This document shows, piece after piece, positions 37,801 to 46,128 of a DNA stretch of 64,000 nucleotides; the first letter of the stretch is position 1; the number at the start of each line of letters is the position of its first letter. The notes under the pieces are model-generated. The model ran no database searches. It worked only from the letters and a program-made list of their open reading frames with translations, and was not told the origin of the DNA. The DNA comes from Mycolicibacterium pulveris. Lineage in GTDB: Bacteria; Actinomycetota; Actinomycetes; Mycobacteriales; Mycobacteriaceae. The translations under genes were made by a program, and so were the position numbers. Location: the NCBI RefSeq assembly GCF_010725725.1, contig NZ_AP022599.1, positions 2,046,001 through 2,110,000 of the forward strand. Direction: 5' to 3'.

Positions 37801-40800
37801 CACCAACGCGCACGTGCTGATCGAAGAGGCGCCCACCCAACCGGGTACCGACATCGACGAACCGGATCCTGACAGCGAGAAGTCCCTGCGCGTGCTTCCG
37901 CTGTCGGCGCGGACACCCGAAGCCTTGGAGGCGTTGGCGCGTCGATACGAGACCTGGCTGAGCACCCACCCGGATGTGGACCTCGCCGACGTGTGCGTGA
38001 CCGCCGGAACGGGACGTTCACATTTCGAGCATCGCGCCGCACTGGTGGTGGATTCCATCGAGAATGCCCGCCACTGCCTCGCCGACGTCGCCGAGAACCG
38101 CACCCGGCCCGGTGTGGTGCGCGGCGAGCACTCCGAGCGCCCGATGACAGCGTGGTTCTTCACTGGGCAAGGCAGCCAGTATCCCGGGATGGCGCGCGAA
38201 TTGTTCCGCACCGAACCGGTTTTCGCCGAAACCGTGACTCGGTGCGCGGAAGCGGTTCAAGAGATCCTGCCGGAGCCACTGCTCGAGGTGCTGTTCGCCA
38301 CCGATCGCGAGACCGGCGGCGAAGCTGGAAAAAGGTTGCGCCACACGTCGTATGCCCAACCCGCGCTGTTCGCCGTGGAGATGGGCCTGGCGCGGCTGTG
38401 GCAGTCGTGGGGCATTCAGCCGGACGTGGTGCTGGGACACAGCGTCGGCCAGTATGCGGCGGCGTGTGTCGCAGGAGTGTTCAGCCTCGAAGACGGCGCA
38501 CGGCTGATCGCCGAACGGGGCCGGATGTTCGGCAGCCTTCCCGAAGGCGGACGGATGGTGGCGATCTTCGCCGACCCCACCCAGGTCGAGGAGATCGCCC
38601 GCGAGTTCCCGCGGATTTCGGTCGCCGCCTACAACGGACCCAACACCGTGCTGTCGGGTCCCGGTGACGATCTGGAACAGGTCGTCGCGCGGTTCACCGA
38701 GGAGGGGATCCGATGCACCTGGTTGGAAACCAGCCACGCCTTCCACTCGGAGCTACTCGACCCGGTGCTCGACGAGTTCGAGTCGTACGCAGCGCAGTTC
38801 GACTTCGCTGCCCCGGCCCTACCGTTGCTGTGCAACCGTACCGGCGCCGTGCTGACGGGTCAGACCCCGCTCGACGCGCAGTACTGGCGGCGGCATTCCC
38901 GCCAGCCGGTGCAGTTCGCCGAGAGTGTGCGGACCGCGGCGGCGCTTGGCTGCTCGGTGTTGATGGAGATCGGTCCGCAGCCGGTGTTGACCGGGGCCGC
39001 GGTGCAGGTCTGGCCGGAACACCTGCCGGCGCCCCGGGCGATCGCCTCGCTGCGCAAGGGCGTTGACGACCGCCGCCAGATCGCGGACGCCCTGGCTTCG
39101 GCCTACGTCGCCGGCCACGTGCCCGATTTCACCGCGCTGCATCACGGCCCACGTCGCGTCCTCGAACTGCCTACGTATCCGTTCCAGCGGCGCCGCTTCT
39201 GGCCCAAGGCCTCCAGCATCGCCGTACCCGGGTCGGTGGGCCCGTCGTCCGGAATCCTGGGTAGCGCACAAGAACTCGCCTCCGGCGACACCGTCTACAC
39301 CAGCAGGCTGTCGGTCAAATCTCAGCCGTGGCTTTCCGACCACGTCATCTACGGCACCGTTGTCGTGCCCGGCGCGACCTATGCGGCGATGGCGCTGGCC
39401 GCGGTCGGCTCGCCGGCGCGGGCACGCAACGTCTTCTTCTACGAGCCGATCATCCTGCCCGAGAAGAGTTCCCGCGAAGTGCAGCTCACGTTGCACCCGG
39501 TGGACAAGCCGGGTGAGGACGGCAGCGAGTGGCGATTCCAGGTACACAGCCGCCCGTTCGGGGAACGCGGCGCCGAATGGTCGCTGAACGCCGACGGCAC
39601 GGTCGTCAGCGGCGTCGAGCCGGTCACCGAGGAACCGCAGCCGGTCACCGAGGAGCTCGAACGGTACAACCGCATGCCACCGCAGGAGCTGTTCGACTTC
39701 TTCGCCGACATGGAACTGGAATGGGGTTCCACCTGGTCGGGCTCGCTGAAGGCGCTGTGGGCCGGCGACGGTGAGGCGATCGGCGACGTCATCGTCGGCG
39801 AGGACCTGGCCCAGCACCTCGGTGCCGAGCCGATGCACCCGGTGTTGTTGGACCTGTGCACAGGTGTCGCGTTCCCGGCGTTCCCCACGCACCTCGCGGT
39901 GGAGCAGGGGATGCACGACCTGCTCCTGCCGTTGCGCTACGGGCAGGTGACGCTTCCGAACAAGATGCCTCGGCGATTCTACTGCCGTTCGAAGTGGCGT
40001 CCGGGCGCCGTTGACGGCGAAACTCAGGTCTTCGACCTCGATTTCCTCGACCGAGAAGGCCGGTGGCTGGGCGGAATTCGCGAGTTCACGGTCAAACGCG
40101 CGCCCCGTGAGGCGCTGATGCGCGGGCTCGGCGGCGATACGTCACGGCTGCTGTACACCGTCGGCTGGCACGAGGTACCCCTACCGGCCGACGACAGCGC
40201 GACACCGGACGGGACCTGGCTGGTCGCCGGCTTCGACGAACTGGCCGACGGGCTGCCCGGATGCGTCGAGCTGGACCGCGACACCGATCCAACAACCCTG
40301 GGACAGTTGCTGACGCAGGCCTACGAGCAGGGCGAGGCGTTCTCCGGCGTGGTGTGGCGTTGCGCGCCGCCACCTGCGGGCGAGTCGGGCGCCGACGATC
40401 CTGCGCGGGTCGAGGAGGAGATCGCCAACCTTCTCAGCGCCGTGCACGCCGTGCAGCGCGGCGCACAACTTCCGAACGGGCTGTGGATCATCACCGAGCG
40501 GGCGGTGGCCACCGATCCCGGTGAGCCGGTCGACCCGGTGCAGGCGGCGGCGTGGGGCTTGGGCCGCACCACGTTCAACGAGGAACCCACGCTGCGGTGC
40601 AGGCTGGTCGACACCGACGGATCACCGGAGGCGGTGCAGGTGCTGGGCACACTGCTGGCCGGTCCGATCAACGAACCCGAACTCGCAGTGCGGCAAGGAA
40701 AGCTGCAGGCCGCACGGTTGCTGCCGTGGGCGCGCGGCGGGCACCTGACGGTGCCGCCGTCGACCGACTACGTGCTGGCGCCCACCGAACGCGGCTCGAT

Positions 40801-42877
40801 CGACAACCTGCGGCTGCATGAGACGGAGGTGCCGCCACCGGATGCCGGCTACGCGCAGGTGCGGGTGGAGGCCGCCGGCCTGAACTTCCGCGACGTGCTC
40901 AACGTGCTCGGCCTCTATCCGGGCGATCCCGGGCCGATCGGCGGCGACTTCGCCGGTGTCGTCACCGAGGTGGGCGACGGCGTCACCGGGCTCGAGATCG
41001 GCCAGCGGGTGTACGGCTTCATGCAGGGGGCCTTCTGCAGCCGATTCAACGTGCCGGCTCAGATGGTCGTGCCGATACCGGACGGGGTCAGCGCGGTCGA
41101 GGCCGCCACCCTGCCCGCCGCGGCGTTGACCGCCCGTCTCGCGTTCGACTGGGCGCAGCTGAAACCCGGTGACCGGGTGCTCATTCACGCCGCCAGCGGC
41201 GGGGTCGGGCTGGCCGCGATCCAGCTGGCCCAGCAACGAGGCGCGACCGTTTTCGCGACCGCAAGCACCTTCAAACGCGCGGCGCTGCGCAAGCTCGGCG
41301 TCAAGTACGTCTACGACTCGCGCAGCACGGATTTCGCCGACCAGATCCTGGCGGACACCGACGGTGCGGGCGTAGACGTCGTGCTCAACAGCCTGACCAA
41401 CGAGGGCTTCATCGAGGCGACGGTGCGCGCCACCGCCCAGGGGGGCCGGTTCGCCGAGATCGCCAAGCGCGACATCTGGACCCCTGAGCAGATGGCGGCG
41501 GCCCGACCCGACATCGCCTACGAGATCGTGGCGCTGGACACCGTGTCCTTCCAGGACCCGCAACGGATTCACGGGCTGCTCGCCGAGGTGTCGGAGGGGT
41601 TGGGCACGGGCGAGTGGACCCCGCTGCCCGCCGAGATCTATCCGCTGACCGAAGCCAGGGCCGCGTTCCGCCGGATGCAGCAGGCGCGCCACATCGGCAA
41701 GATCGTGCTGCAGATCCCCCAGCCGCTGCAGCCGCGGCCGGACCGGAGCTACCTGATCACCGGCGGGCTGGGCGCGATCGGCCTGCACACGGCTTCCTAC
41801 CTCGCGCAGCTCGGTGCCGGTGACATCGTGCTGACCAGCAGGCGCGAACCCGACGCGCAAGCACGGCAGGCGATCGGCCAGCTCACCGAGCGCTACAAGT
41901 GCCGCGTCCACGTGCTGCCGTCCGACGTCGGCGACGAGGCCCAGGTGCGGGAGTTGCTCGAGCGGATCCGTGCGGAGTTGCCGCCGCTCGGCGGGGTCGT
42001 CCACCTGGCGGGTGTGCTCGATGACGCGTTGTTGTCGGAACAAAGCGTGGAGCGCTTCCGAACGACATTGCGACCCAAAGCGTTTGGTGCCATTCACCTG
42101 GATCGGCTGACCAGAGACGACGACTTGGAGTTCTTCATCGTGTCGTCGTCGATCTCCAGCGTGTTCGGTTCCCCGGGGCAGGCCAACTACGCGGCTGCCA
42201 ATGCGCTGCTGGACGGCCTGGTCGCGCAACGCCGCGCGCAAGGGCGGCCGGCCACCGGCATCAACTTCGGCCCATGGGGCAAGGGCGGCATGGCGTCCTC
42301 GGACGCCGCGCGCACCAACATCGCCGCGCAGGGCCTGACACCGCTGGAGCCCTCTGCCGCGCTGGGCGCGATGGCCGAAGTCGTCGCGAACGGCACCGGG
42401 CAGGCGGCAATCATCAAGGCCAACTGGCAGCGGGCCGCGAAGATGCTGGGCGCGCTGCGGCCACCGATGCTCGATCTGGTGTTGCCGAGCGCGAGCGGCG
42501 ACTCTCCCGCCGACAGCGAGTTGCTGCGGGAGCTGATGGAGATTCCGGTGCGCCAGCGGGCCGGCTTCGTCACCGAGTTCCTTCAGCGCGAGGTGCAGAA
42601 TTTCCTGCGCCTGGCGCAGCCACCGGCGGCGACCAGCCGGTTCCTGGATCTCGGCACGGATTCACTGATGGCCATCGAACTGCGCAACCGCTTGCACAGC
42701 CAGTTCGGCGATGCGTTCACGATCGATGTGACCGCGGTGTTCGATTACCCGACGATCGGAGCGTTGGCCGAATATCTGGTCGCGCAGATGCCCGACGCGG
42801 AAAAGGCGCCGGCCCAGCGCCGCGCCTCCACCTCCGGCCGCAGCGACGACTGCATCGGGACGTCCAGCCCGTCGTAG
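31823..42877 (+). CDS. pks: Bimodular type I polyketide synthase for phleic acids (TPP Pks)
   Basis: A 3684-residue PKS. Module 1: KS (VDTACSSS, Cys184; HGTGTSLGD; KTNIGH), AT (GHSVGQ, Ser639), KR (TGGLGSLG near 1203, YAAAN), ACP (GMDSL, Ser1515). Module 2: KS (Cys1749), AT (Ser2207), DH (HVIYGTVVVP, His2507), ER (HAASGGVGLAA near 3120), KR (TGGLGAIG near 3313), ACP (GTDSL, Ser3614). Both AT domains have HAFH, the malonyl-type motif, so chains are unbranched. Module 1 lacks a DH. Alternating partial and full reduction fits the -CH=CH-CH2-CH2- repeats of phleic acids, which requires iterative use and dehydration of module-1 product, perhaps by the module-2 DH. GTG 31823 follows GGGAGG; the ORF opens at 31769. 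There is no thioesterase. The 3' end overlaps the convergent gene by 133 bp. Confidence 0.93.
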   Translation: MVSVAHPDEAGDRFAIVGYAARFPGARDADEFWSLLREGREAISEVPKDRWNAEEFYDREPGAPGKVVTRRAGFIDDVTGFDAPFFGMSTREARWMDPQHRLLLETSWQALEHAGIAPTALANTNAGVFVGLATHDYLGMVSDELTFPEIEPYMAIGTSNAAAAGRISYRLGLQGPSFAVDTACSSSLVAIHQACQALRMGECDVALAGGANVLLTPATMITFSSAHMLAPDGRCKTFDAAADGYVRGEGCGVIVVRRLADALRDGDHIRAVIRGSAVNQDGASGGLTVPNGVAQQRVIADALKRAGLRPGDVAYLEAHGTGTSLGDPIEVQAAGAVLGDGRDPGRPLLIGSAKTNIGHLEAAAGIAGIIKVILALEHETLPKHLNFETPSPHIPWDRLPVEVVREATAWKRGERPRIAGVSSFGFAGTNAHVVLAEAPPALPVSAAPHPARPDRRCHLLPLSAKTPSALVELADRYRGWLTAHPEATVADVCATAGTGRAHLEYRAALVVNSRESATELLGALADDRPGPGLIRGEAHEAPKTAWLFSGQGSQYPGMARELYDTEPVFAETLDRCAAVVADVLERPLLDVIFDVDSAESEEVLRLTSYAQPALFAVELGLAHLWQSWGFEPDVVLGHSVGQYSAACVAGVFALEDGMLLMAERGRLFGRLPADAGRMVAVFTAAERVERLTDEFPSLSVAAYNGANTVLSGPVEDLEKAVAGLEADNVRCDWLDTSHAFHSAMLDPVLDEFESYANRFAFNRPELILIDNRTGTTVGRSVQLDGAYWRRHARQPVEFAKSVQTLADLNCKLLLEIGPRPVLTAAALASWPDPGNAPRAIASLRRNTADHRQITEALAEAYVLGHLPDFGAFKDADARKVDLPTYPFEHRRYWFSDNSPADRDQAAAAQRSTARSQVLRLLEDGRIEELATLLDGDSGNQQTLDVLAKLAAQHDAPVTTPSITDDRYEIRWEKAVERPPSAAEDGTAPTWILVGDHTDAVTPLVDALAARGHQHRVIGLPKSDADEAELTDLLRGATRAESAAGADLRIVHVAALDADPAATTSMRSLLRMQHRVLGGTRRLFNAVAAAELRAPIWVVTRGAQRVTDADTVAPDQSCLWGFGRAASLELPQVWGGLADLADGSADEWSRLIDRIAPPRDAGPVEDQLALRDQGVYVPRLVRRESSFTSTPLRLRADATYLVTGGLGSLGLEIAGHLAAHGAKQLVLTSRRAPGEPVQQRIDVLAKQHGCQIHVMTADVADAHDTARLLARVGAELPSLAGIVHAAGELATTPLSSMSDAEVDRVFAGKVWGAWHLSEAAADLQLDFFVSTSSIASVWGGYGQTAYAAANAFLDGLALRMRAQGAPATSLNFGPWAAGMADAESRARLDQRGVKTLSPADALAGLAEVVAGQPSAPGQSVVARIDWATFLPLYQQAGRRAFLAELEREVPIQPSTVSASATSSQQTQLVEQLAAAPVQQRKRLVTNYLRDAVAEVTRMDAAEIREDAGFFDLGMDSLMAVELRRRIEHGVGKEIPVTLVMDHPRLSDAADYLLGDVLGLAEAADPTPQRASAQATRTEEPIAVIAVSCRFPGAPNPEAFWELLSRGIDAIQEIPEDRFDVDEFYDPDPDAPGKTYTRFGGFLDAVDEFDPEFFGISPREAVWIEPQQRLMLETVWEGLERAGYAPAALRGSRTGIFTGVAANEYAHLLSGESIDKIEPHFITGNALNAVPGRVAFALGFEGPAVAVDTACSSALVAVHQARQALQAGDCDLAVAGGVNVLLSPVTSVAASRARMLSPAGRCKTFDASADGYVRSEGCGILVLKRLSDAVRDGDRICAVVAASAVNQDGASSGLTVPNGGAQQRLIETTLARAGLSGADVDYLEAHGTGTPLGDPIEVQAAAAAYGASRDPDKPLLMGSVKTNIGHLESASGAAGLIKVVLSLQHELLPKSLHFDKPSPHIPWEALPVRVVDEPIPWQTNGGARRAGVSSFGFTGTNAHVLIEEAPTQPGTDIDEPDPDSEKSLRVLPLSARTPEALEALARRYETWLSTHPDVDLADVCVTAGTGRSHFEHRAALVVDSIENARHCLADVAENRTRPGVVRGEHSERPMTAWFFTGQGSQYPGMARELFRTEPVFAETVTRCAEAVQEILPEPLLEVLFATDRETGGEAGKRLRHTSYAQPALFAVEMGLARLWQSWGIQPDVVLGHSVGQYAAACVAGVFSLEDGARLIAERGRMFGSLPEGGRMVAIFADPTQVEEIAREFPRISVAAYNGPNTVLSGPGDDLEQVVARFTEEGIRCTWLETSHAFHSELLDPVLDEFESYAAQFDFAAPALPLLCNRTGAVLTGQTPLDAQYWRRHSRQPVQFAESVRTAAALGCSVLMEIGPQPVLTGAAVQVWPEHLPAPRAIASLRKGVDDRRQIADALASAYVAGHVPDFTALHHGPRRVLELPTYPFQRRRFWPKASSIAVPGSVGPSSGILGSAQELASGDTVYTSRLSVKSQPWLSDHVIYGTVVVPGATYAAMALAAVGSPARARNVFFYEPIILPEKSSREVQLTLHPVDKPGEDGSEWRFQVHSRPFGERGAEWSLNADGTVVSGVEPVTEEPQPVTEELERYNRMPPQELFDFFADMELEWGSTWSGSLKALWAGDGEAIGDVIVGEDLAQHLGAEPMHPVLLDLCTGVAFPAFPTHLAVEQGMHDLLLPLRYGQVTLPNKMPRRFYCRSKWRPGAVDGETQVFDLDFLDREGRWLGGIREFTVKRAPREALMRGLGGDTSRLLYTVGWHEVPLPADDSATPDGTWLVAGFDELADGLPGCVELDRDTDPTTLGQLLTQAYEQGEAFSGVVWRCAPPPAGESGADDPARVEEEIANLLSAVHAVQRGAQLPNGLWIITERAVATDPGEPVDPVQAAAWGLGRTTFNEEPTLRCRLVDTDGSPEAVQVLGTLLAGPINEPELAVRQGKLQAARLLPWARGGHLTVPPSTDYVLAPTERGSIDNLRLHETEVPPPDAGYAQVRVEAAGLNFRDVLNVLGLYPGDPGPIGGDFAGVVTEVGDGVTGLEIGQRVYGFMQGAFCSRFNVPAQMVVPIPDGVSAVEAATLPAAALTARLAFDWAQLKPGDRVLIHAASGGVGLAAIQLAQQRGATVFATASTFKRAALRKLGVKYVYDSRSTDFADQILADTDGAGVDVVLNSLTNEGFIEATVRATAQGGRFAEIAKRDIWTPEQMAAARPDIAYEIVALDTVSFQDPQRIHGLLAEVSEGLGTGEWTPLPAEIYPLTEARAAFRRMQQARHIGKIVLQIPQPLQPRPDRSYLITGGLGAIGLHTASYLAQLGAGDIVLTSRREPDAQARQAIGQLTERYKCRVHVLPSDVGDEAQVRELLERIRAELPPLGGVVHLAGVLDDALLSEQSVERFRTTLRPKAFGAIHLDRLTRDDDLEFFIVSSSISSVFGSPGQANYAAANALLDGLVAQRRAQGRPATGINFGPWGKGGMASSDAARTNIAAQGLTPLEPSAALGAMAEVVANGTGQAAIIKANWQRAAKMLGALRPPMLDLVLPSASGDSPADSELLRELMEIPVRQRAGFVTEFLQREVQNFLRLAQPPAATSRFLDLGTDSLMAIELRNRLHSQFGDAFTIDVTAVFDYPTIGALAEYLVAQMPDAEKAPAQRRASTSGRSDDCIGTSSPS

Positions 42878-43887
42878 ATGCCGGGCTCCCGGTCGGCCAG
42901 CCAGTTGAGCGCGCCGAGCAGGCGGTTGGCCGCGGTGGTGTTGCCGCCGTCGGCGCGGGAGCCGCCCGGCACGTCGGCGCGGGTCACGATCGTCAGCTGC
43001 GGGTCCCCGTCGATGATCACCCGGTGATCGCCCGCGCCCTGATCGGGTTGCGGCCAGTCCGGTGCGCACGAGGGATGGATACGGGTGATGTGCTCGATGA
43101 CGACGCGCTCGCGGCCGCCCGCCTTTCCGATCACCTCCAGCCGAAACGCGCCCTGGGTGCCCTCGTCGAATCGGCCCATCACGGTGTCGACGGATCGCTC
43201 GAGCGGGCGCCGTTCGACGTTTTCCTCGATCTCGTCGATCTCCAGCCCGAGGCCCCGTCCGATCAGCCGCAGGTTGCCGCCCCACACCATCGTCGGGATG
43301 GACGGCAGCAGCATCATGGGCACTTGGTCCATGGGGCCGCCGAAACCGCAGAGCACCTTCACCGCGTGCGGCTGGTCATAGGTCGAGTAGTCGAAGATCT
43401 CCTGGCAGCGGATGGTGCGAATCCGGGTGCACAGCCCGGCGGCGATCACGGCCAGCGCGTCGTTGCCCCAGCCGGGGTCGACACCGCTGACCAACAGCGT
43501 CGAGCCGCCGTCCTGCGCGGCCTTGGTCAACCGCTCGACCCAGTCCGGCGGTGCCGAACGCGGGTCGTAGAGCGAGTACAGCGACGGCGTCACCACGTGC
43601 TTGCCCGCGCGCAGGCACCGTTCGATGTCGGCGACGGCCTCCTCGGGCCGGATATCGCCGGAAGCCATGTACGCGACCGCGTCGCAGGCCGCCAACGCAG
43701 TGTCGACGTCGGTCGTGGCGGTGACGCCCGTGGAGTGGTCGAGGTCGGCGAAGGTGGCCGCGTCTCGCCCGTGCTTGTCCGGCGACGAGGTGATGACGCC
43801 CGAGAGCTGTAACCCCGGAAACGCCACCGCGGACCTGATCGCCGCCGAGCCCATGTTTCCCGTTCCCCACACCGCGACACGCTGCAC
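42745..43887 (-). CDS. DapB-like NAD(P)-dependent dehydrogenase (amine dehydrogenase family)
   Basis: A 380-residue Rossmann protein annotated in mycobacteria as dihydrodipicolinate reductase-like. The cofactor loop RVAVWGTGNMGSAAIRSAV is at the N-terminus, followed by SGVITSSPDKHGRDAA and GKHVVTPSLYSLYDP; the second domain has VSGVDPGWGNDALAV. It is longer than true DapB and lies away from lysine genes, so the substrate is unknown. The start is GTG 43887. The last 44 codons run antisense to the pks ACP, and the final residues (after RRWAGA) look unlike conserved protein, suggesting the original stop was lost. Confidence 0.78.
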   Translation of the reverse strand: MQRVAVWGTGNMGSAAIRSAVAFPGLQLSGVITSSPDKHGRDAATFADLDHSTGVTATTDVDTALAACDAVAYMASGDIRPEEAVADIERCLRAGKHVVTPSLYSLYDPRSAPPDWVERLTKAAQDGGSTLLVSGVDPGWGNDALAVIAAGLCTRIRTIRCQEIFDYSTYDQPHAVKVLCGFGGPMDQVPMMLLPSIPTMVWGGNLRLIGRGLGLEIDEIEENVERRPLERSVDTVMGRFDEGTQGAFRLEVIGKAGGRERVVIEHITRIHPSCAPDWPQPDQGAGDHRVIIDGDPQLTIVTRADVPGGSRADGGNTTAANRLLGALNWLADREPGIYDGLDVPMQSSLRPEVEARRWAGAFSASGICATRYSANAPIVG

Positions 43888-44060
43888 CCGGACACCCTAG
43901 CGAGACGCCGGTGATCATCGTCACAGATCCGAAAAGCCGCAGGTAAGACACGTGTCAACTGGGCTTTTACGGTCGGCGGCGCGGGCCGCGATGGCTAGCC
44001 GATTGAAATAGCTCACACCCGCTTTGTGTTGAAGTTACCGAGCGGTATAGTTTTGGCCAG

Positions 44061-44074
44061 TTACTGGTGGGTAA
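44061..44074. promoter_or_regulatory. Candidate TetR operator before fadE5
   Basis: TTACTGGTGGGTAA lies 53 bp upstream of the fadE5 start. It matches the fadA2-fabG4 palindrome (50966-50979) at 10 of 14 positions, keeping the outer TTACT and GTAA. It is the weakest of three related sites. Confidence 0.5.
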
Positions 44075-44126
44075 CTTAGCGATTGAGTACCCAACCGCAG
44101 GGTGGCCGTCTCGATGAGGAGGAACC

Positions 44127-45962
44127 GTGAGCCACTACAAGAGCAACGTCCGCGATCAGGAGTTCAACCTGTTCGAGGTATACGGCGTGGACAAGGCCTT
44201 CGGTGAAGGCGACTACTCCGAGCTGGACGTCGACACCGCCCGCGAGATGCTGGCCGAGATGGCTCGACTGGCCGAGGGGCCGATCGCCGAGTCGTTCGCC
44301 GACGCGGACCGCAATCCCCCGGTGTTCGACCCCGAAACCCATTCGGTGAAGCTGCCGGAGTCGTTCAAGAAGTCGATGCGCGCATTGATGGAGGCCGGCT
44401 GGGACAAGGCCGGGATCAGCGAGGAGCTCGGCGGTATGCCGATGCCCCGTGCGCTGCAGTGGGCGCTGGTCGAGCACATCCTCGGCGCCAACCCCGCCGC
44501 GTACATGTACGCGATGGGTCCGGGCATGGCCCAGATCTTCTACAACCTCGGCACCGAGGAACAGAAGAAGTGGGCCCAGCTGGCCGCCGAGCGCAACTGG
44601 GGCGCCACCATGGTGCTGACCGAGCCCGATGCGGGCTCCGACGTCGGCGCCGGCCGCACCAAGGCCGTCCAGCAGCCCGACGGCACCTGGCACATCGACG
44701 GTGTGAAGCGGTTCATCACCTCGGGCGACTCCGATGATCTGTTCGAGAACATCATGCACCTGGTGCTGGCCCGCCCCGAGGGCGCAGGCCCGGGCACCAA
44801 GGGGCTGTCGCTGTTCTTCGTCCCCAAGTTCCACTTCGACCCGGAGACCGGCGAGCTCGGTGAGCGCAACGGAGTCTTCGTCACCAACGTCGAGCACAAG
44901 ATGGGCCTGAAGGTCTCGGCCACCTGTGAGTTGGCGTTCGGTCAGCACGGCGTGCCCGCCAAGGGCTGGCTGGTCGGCGAGGTGCACGACGGCATCGCGC
45001 AGATGTTCGAGGTGATCGAGCAGGCGCGAATGATGGTCGGTACCAAGGCGATTGCCACGCTGTCGACGGGTTACCTGAACGCGCTCGAGTACGCCAAGGA
45101 GCGGGTGCAGGGCGCGGACATGACACAGATGACGGACAAGACCGCGCCGCGCGTGACCATCACGCACCACCCGGATGTGCGTCGTTCGCTGATGACCCAG
45201 AAGGCCTACGCCGAGGGTCTGCGCGCGCTGTACATGTACACCGCGACGTTCCAGGACGCGGCGGTCGCCAAGGCCGTACACGACGTCGACGCGGACCTGG
45301 CGGTTCGGGTCAACGACCTGATGCTGCCGATCGTGAAGGGTGTCGGCTCCGAGCAGGCCTACGCCAAGCTCACCGAGAGCCTGCAGACGTTCGGTGGTTC
45401 GGGCTTCCTGCAGGACTACCCGATCGAGCAGTACATCCGTGACGCCAAGATCGACTCGCTGTATGAGGGCACCACGGCCATCCAGGCGCAGGACTTCTTC
45501 TTCCGCAAGATCGTCCGCGACAAGGGTGTGGCCCTGACCCACATCTCCGGGCAGATCGAGCAGTTCATCAAGAACGAGTCGGGTAACGGCCGGCTGAAGG
45601 CCGAGCGCAAGCTGCTGGCGACCGCGCTCGAGGACGTCCAGGCAATGGCCGCCTCGCTCACCGGTTATCTGATGGCCGCACAGGAGAACCCGACCGAGCT
45701 GTACAAGGTCGGCCTGGGGTCGGTGCGCTTCCTGATGAGCGTCGGCGACCTGGTCATCGGCTGGCTGCTGCAGCAGCACGCGGCGGTGGCGATCGACAAG
45801 CTCGACGCAGGCGCCGAGGGCGACGATCGTGCCTTCTACGAGGGTAAGGTCGCGGTGGCGTCGTTCTTCGCGAAGAACTTCCTGCCGATGCTGACCAGCA
45901 CCCGCCACATCATCGAGAACCTCGACAACGATGTGATGGAACTGGACGAGGCGGCCTTCTAG
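44127..45962 (+). CDS. fadE5: Acyl-CoA dehydrogenase FadE5
   Basis: A 611-residue flavoenzyme matching Rv0244c, of the longer acyl-CoA dehydrogenase subclass. The substrate/FAD loop is [13 protein letters not shown] (near residue 170), and the catalytic Glu is in [14 protein letters not shown] near residue 447. The extra C-terminal helical domain ([20 protein letters not shown] onwards) is typical of this class. It carries out the first step of beta-oxidation with broad chain-length range. GTG 44127 is preceded by GAGGAGGAA. The promoter region holds a site like the one at fadA2-fabG4, and a strong terminator follows. Confidence 0.92.
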   Translation: MSHYKSNVRDQEFNLFEVYGVDKAFGEGDYSELDVDTAREMLAEMARLAEGPIAESFADADRNPPVFDPETHSVKLPESFKKSMRALMEAGWDKAGISEELGGMPMPRALQWALVEHILGANPAAYMYAMGPGMAQIFYNLGTEEQKKWAQLAAERNWGATMVLTEPDAGSDVGAGRTKAVQQPDGTWHIDGVKRFITSGDSDDLFENIMHLVLARPEGAGPGTKGLSLFFVPKFHFDPETGELGERNGVFVTNVEHKMGLKVSATCELAFGQHGVPAKGWLVGEVHDGIAQMFEVIEQARMMVGTKAIATLSTGYLNALEYAKERVQGADMTQMTDKTAPRVTITHHPDVRRSLMTQKAYAEGLRALYMYTATFQDAAVAKAVHDVDADLAVRVNDLMLPIVKGVGSEQAYAKLTESLQTFGGSGFLQDYPIEQYIRDAKIDSLYEGTTAIQAQDFFFRKIVRDKGVALTHISGQIEQFIKNESGNGRLKAERKLLATALEDVQAMAASLTGYLMAAQENPTELYKVGLGSVRFLMSVGDLVIGWLLQQHAAVAIDKLDAGAEGDDRAFYEGKVAVASFFAKNFLPMLTSTRHIIENLDNDVMELDEAAF

Positions 45963-45986
45963 AGAATTCCTGCGCCGCTTCGCACC

Positions 45987-46019
45987 AAATGGCCCCCGGT
46001 CTCTTCCCGGGGGCCATTT
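45987..46019 (+). terminator. Rho-independent-type terminator after fadE5
   Basis: AAATGGCCCCCGG (45987-45999) pairs perfectly with CCGGGGGCCATTT (46007-46019) around a 7-base loop, starting 24 bp after the fadE5 stop. The right arm ends in TTT. This is the most classical terminator in the window. Confidence 0.85.
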
Positions 46020-46128
46020 GCGTTGCGCGTGAACCACTGAGGACCGCCGGAACCTATGATTGGTACCGCCGGCAGCGGCGCGCGGGCCGCTCGGCCGGTC
46101 CATTGCCGCGACGACGAGGACGAGGTCA

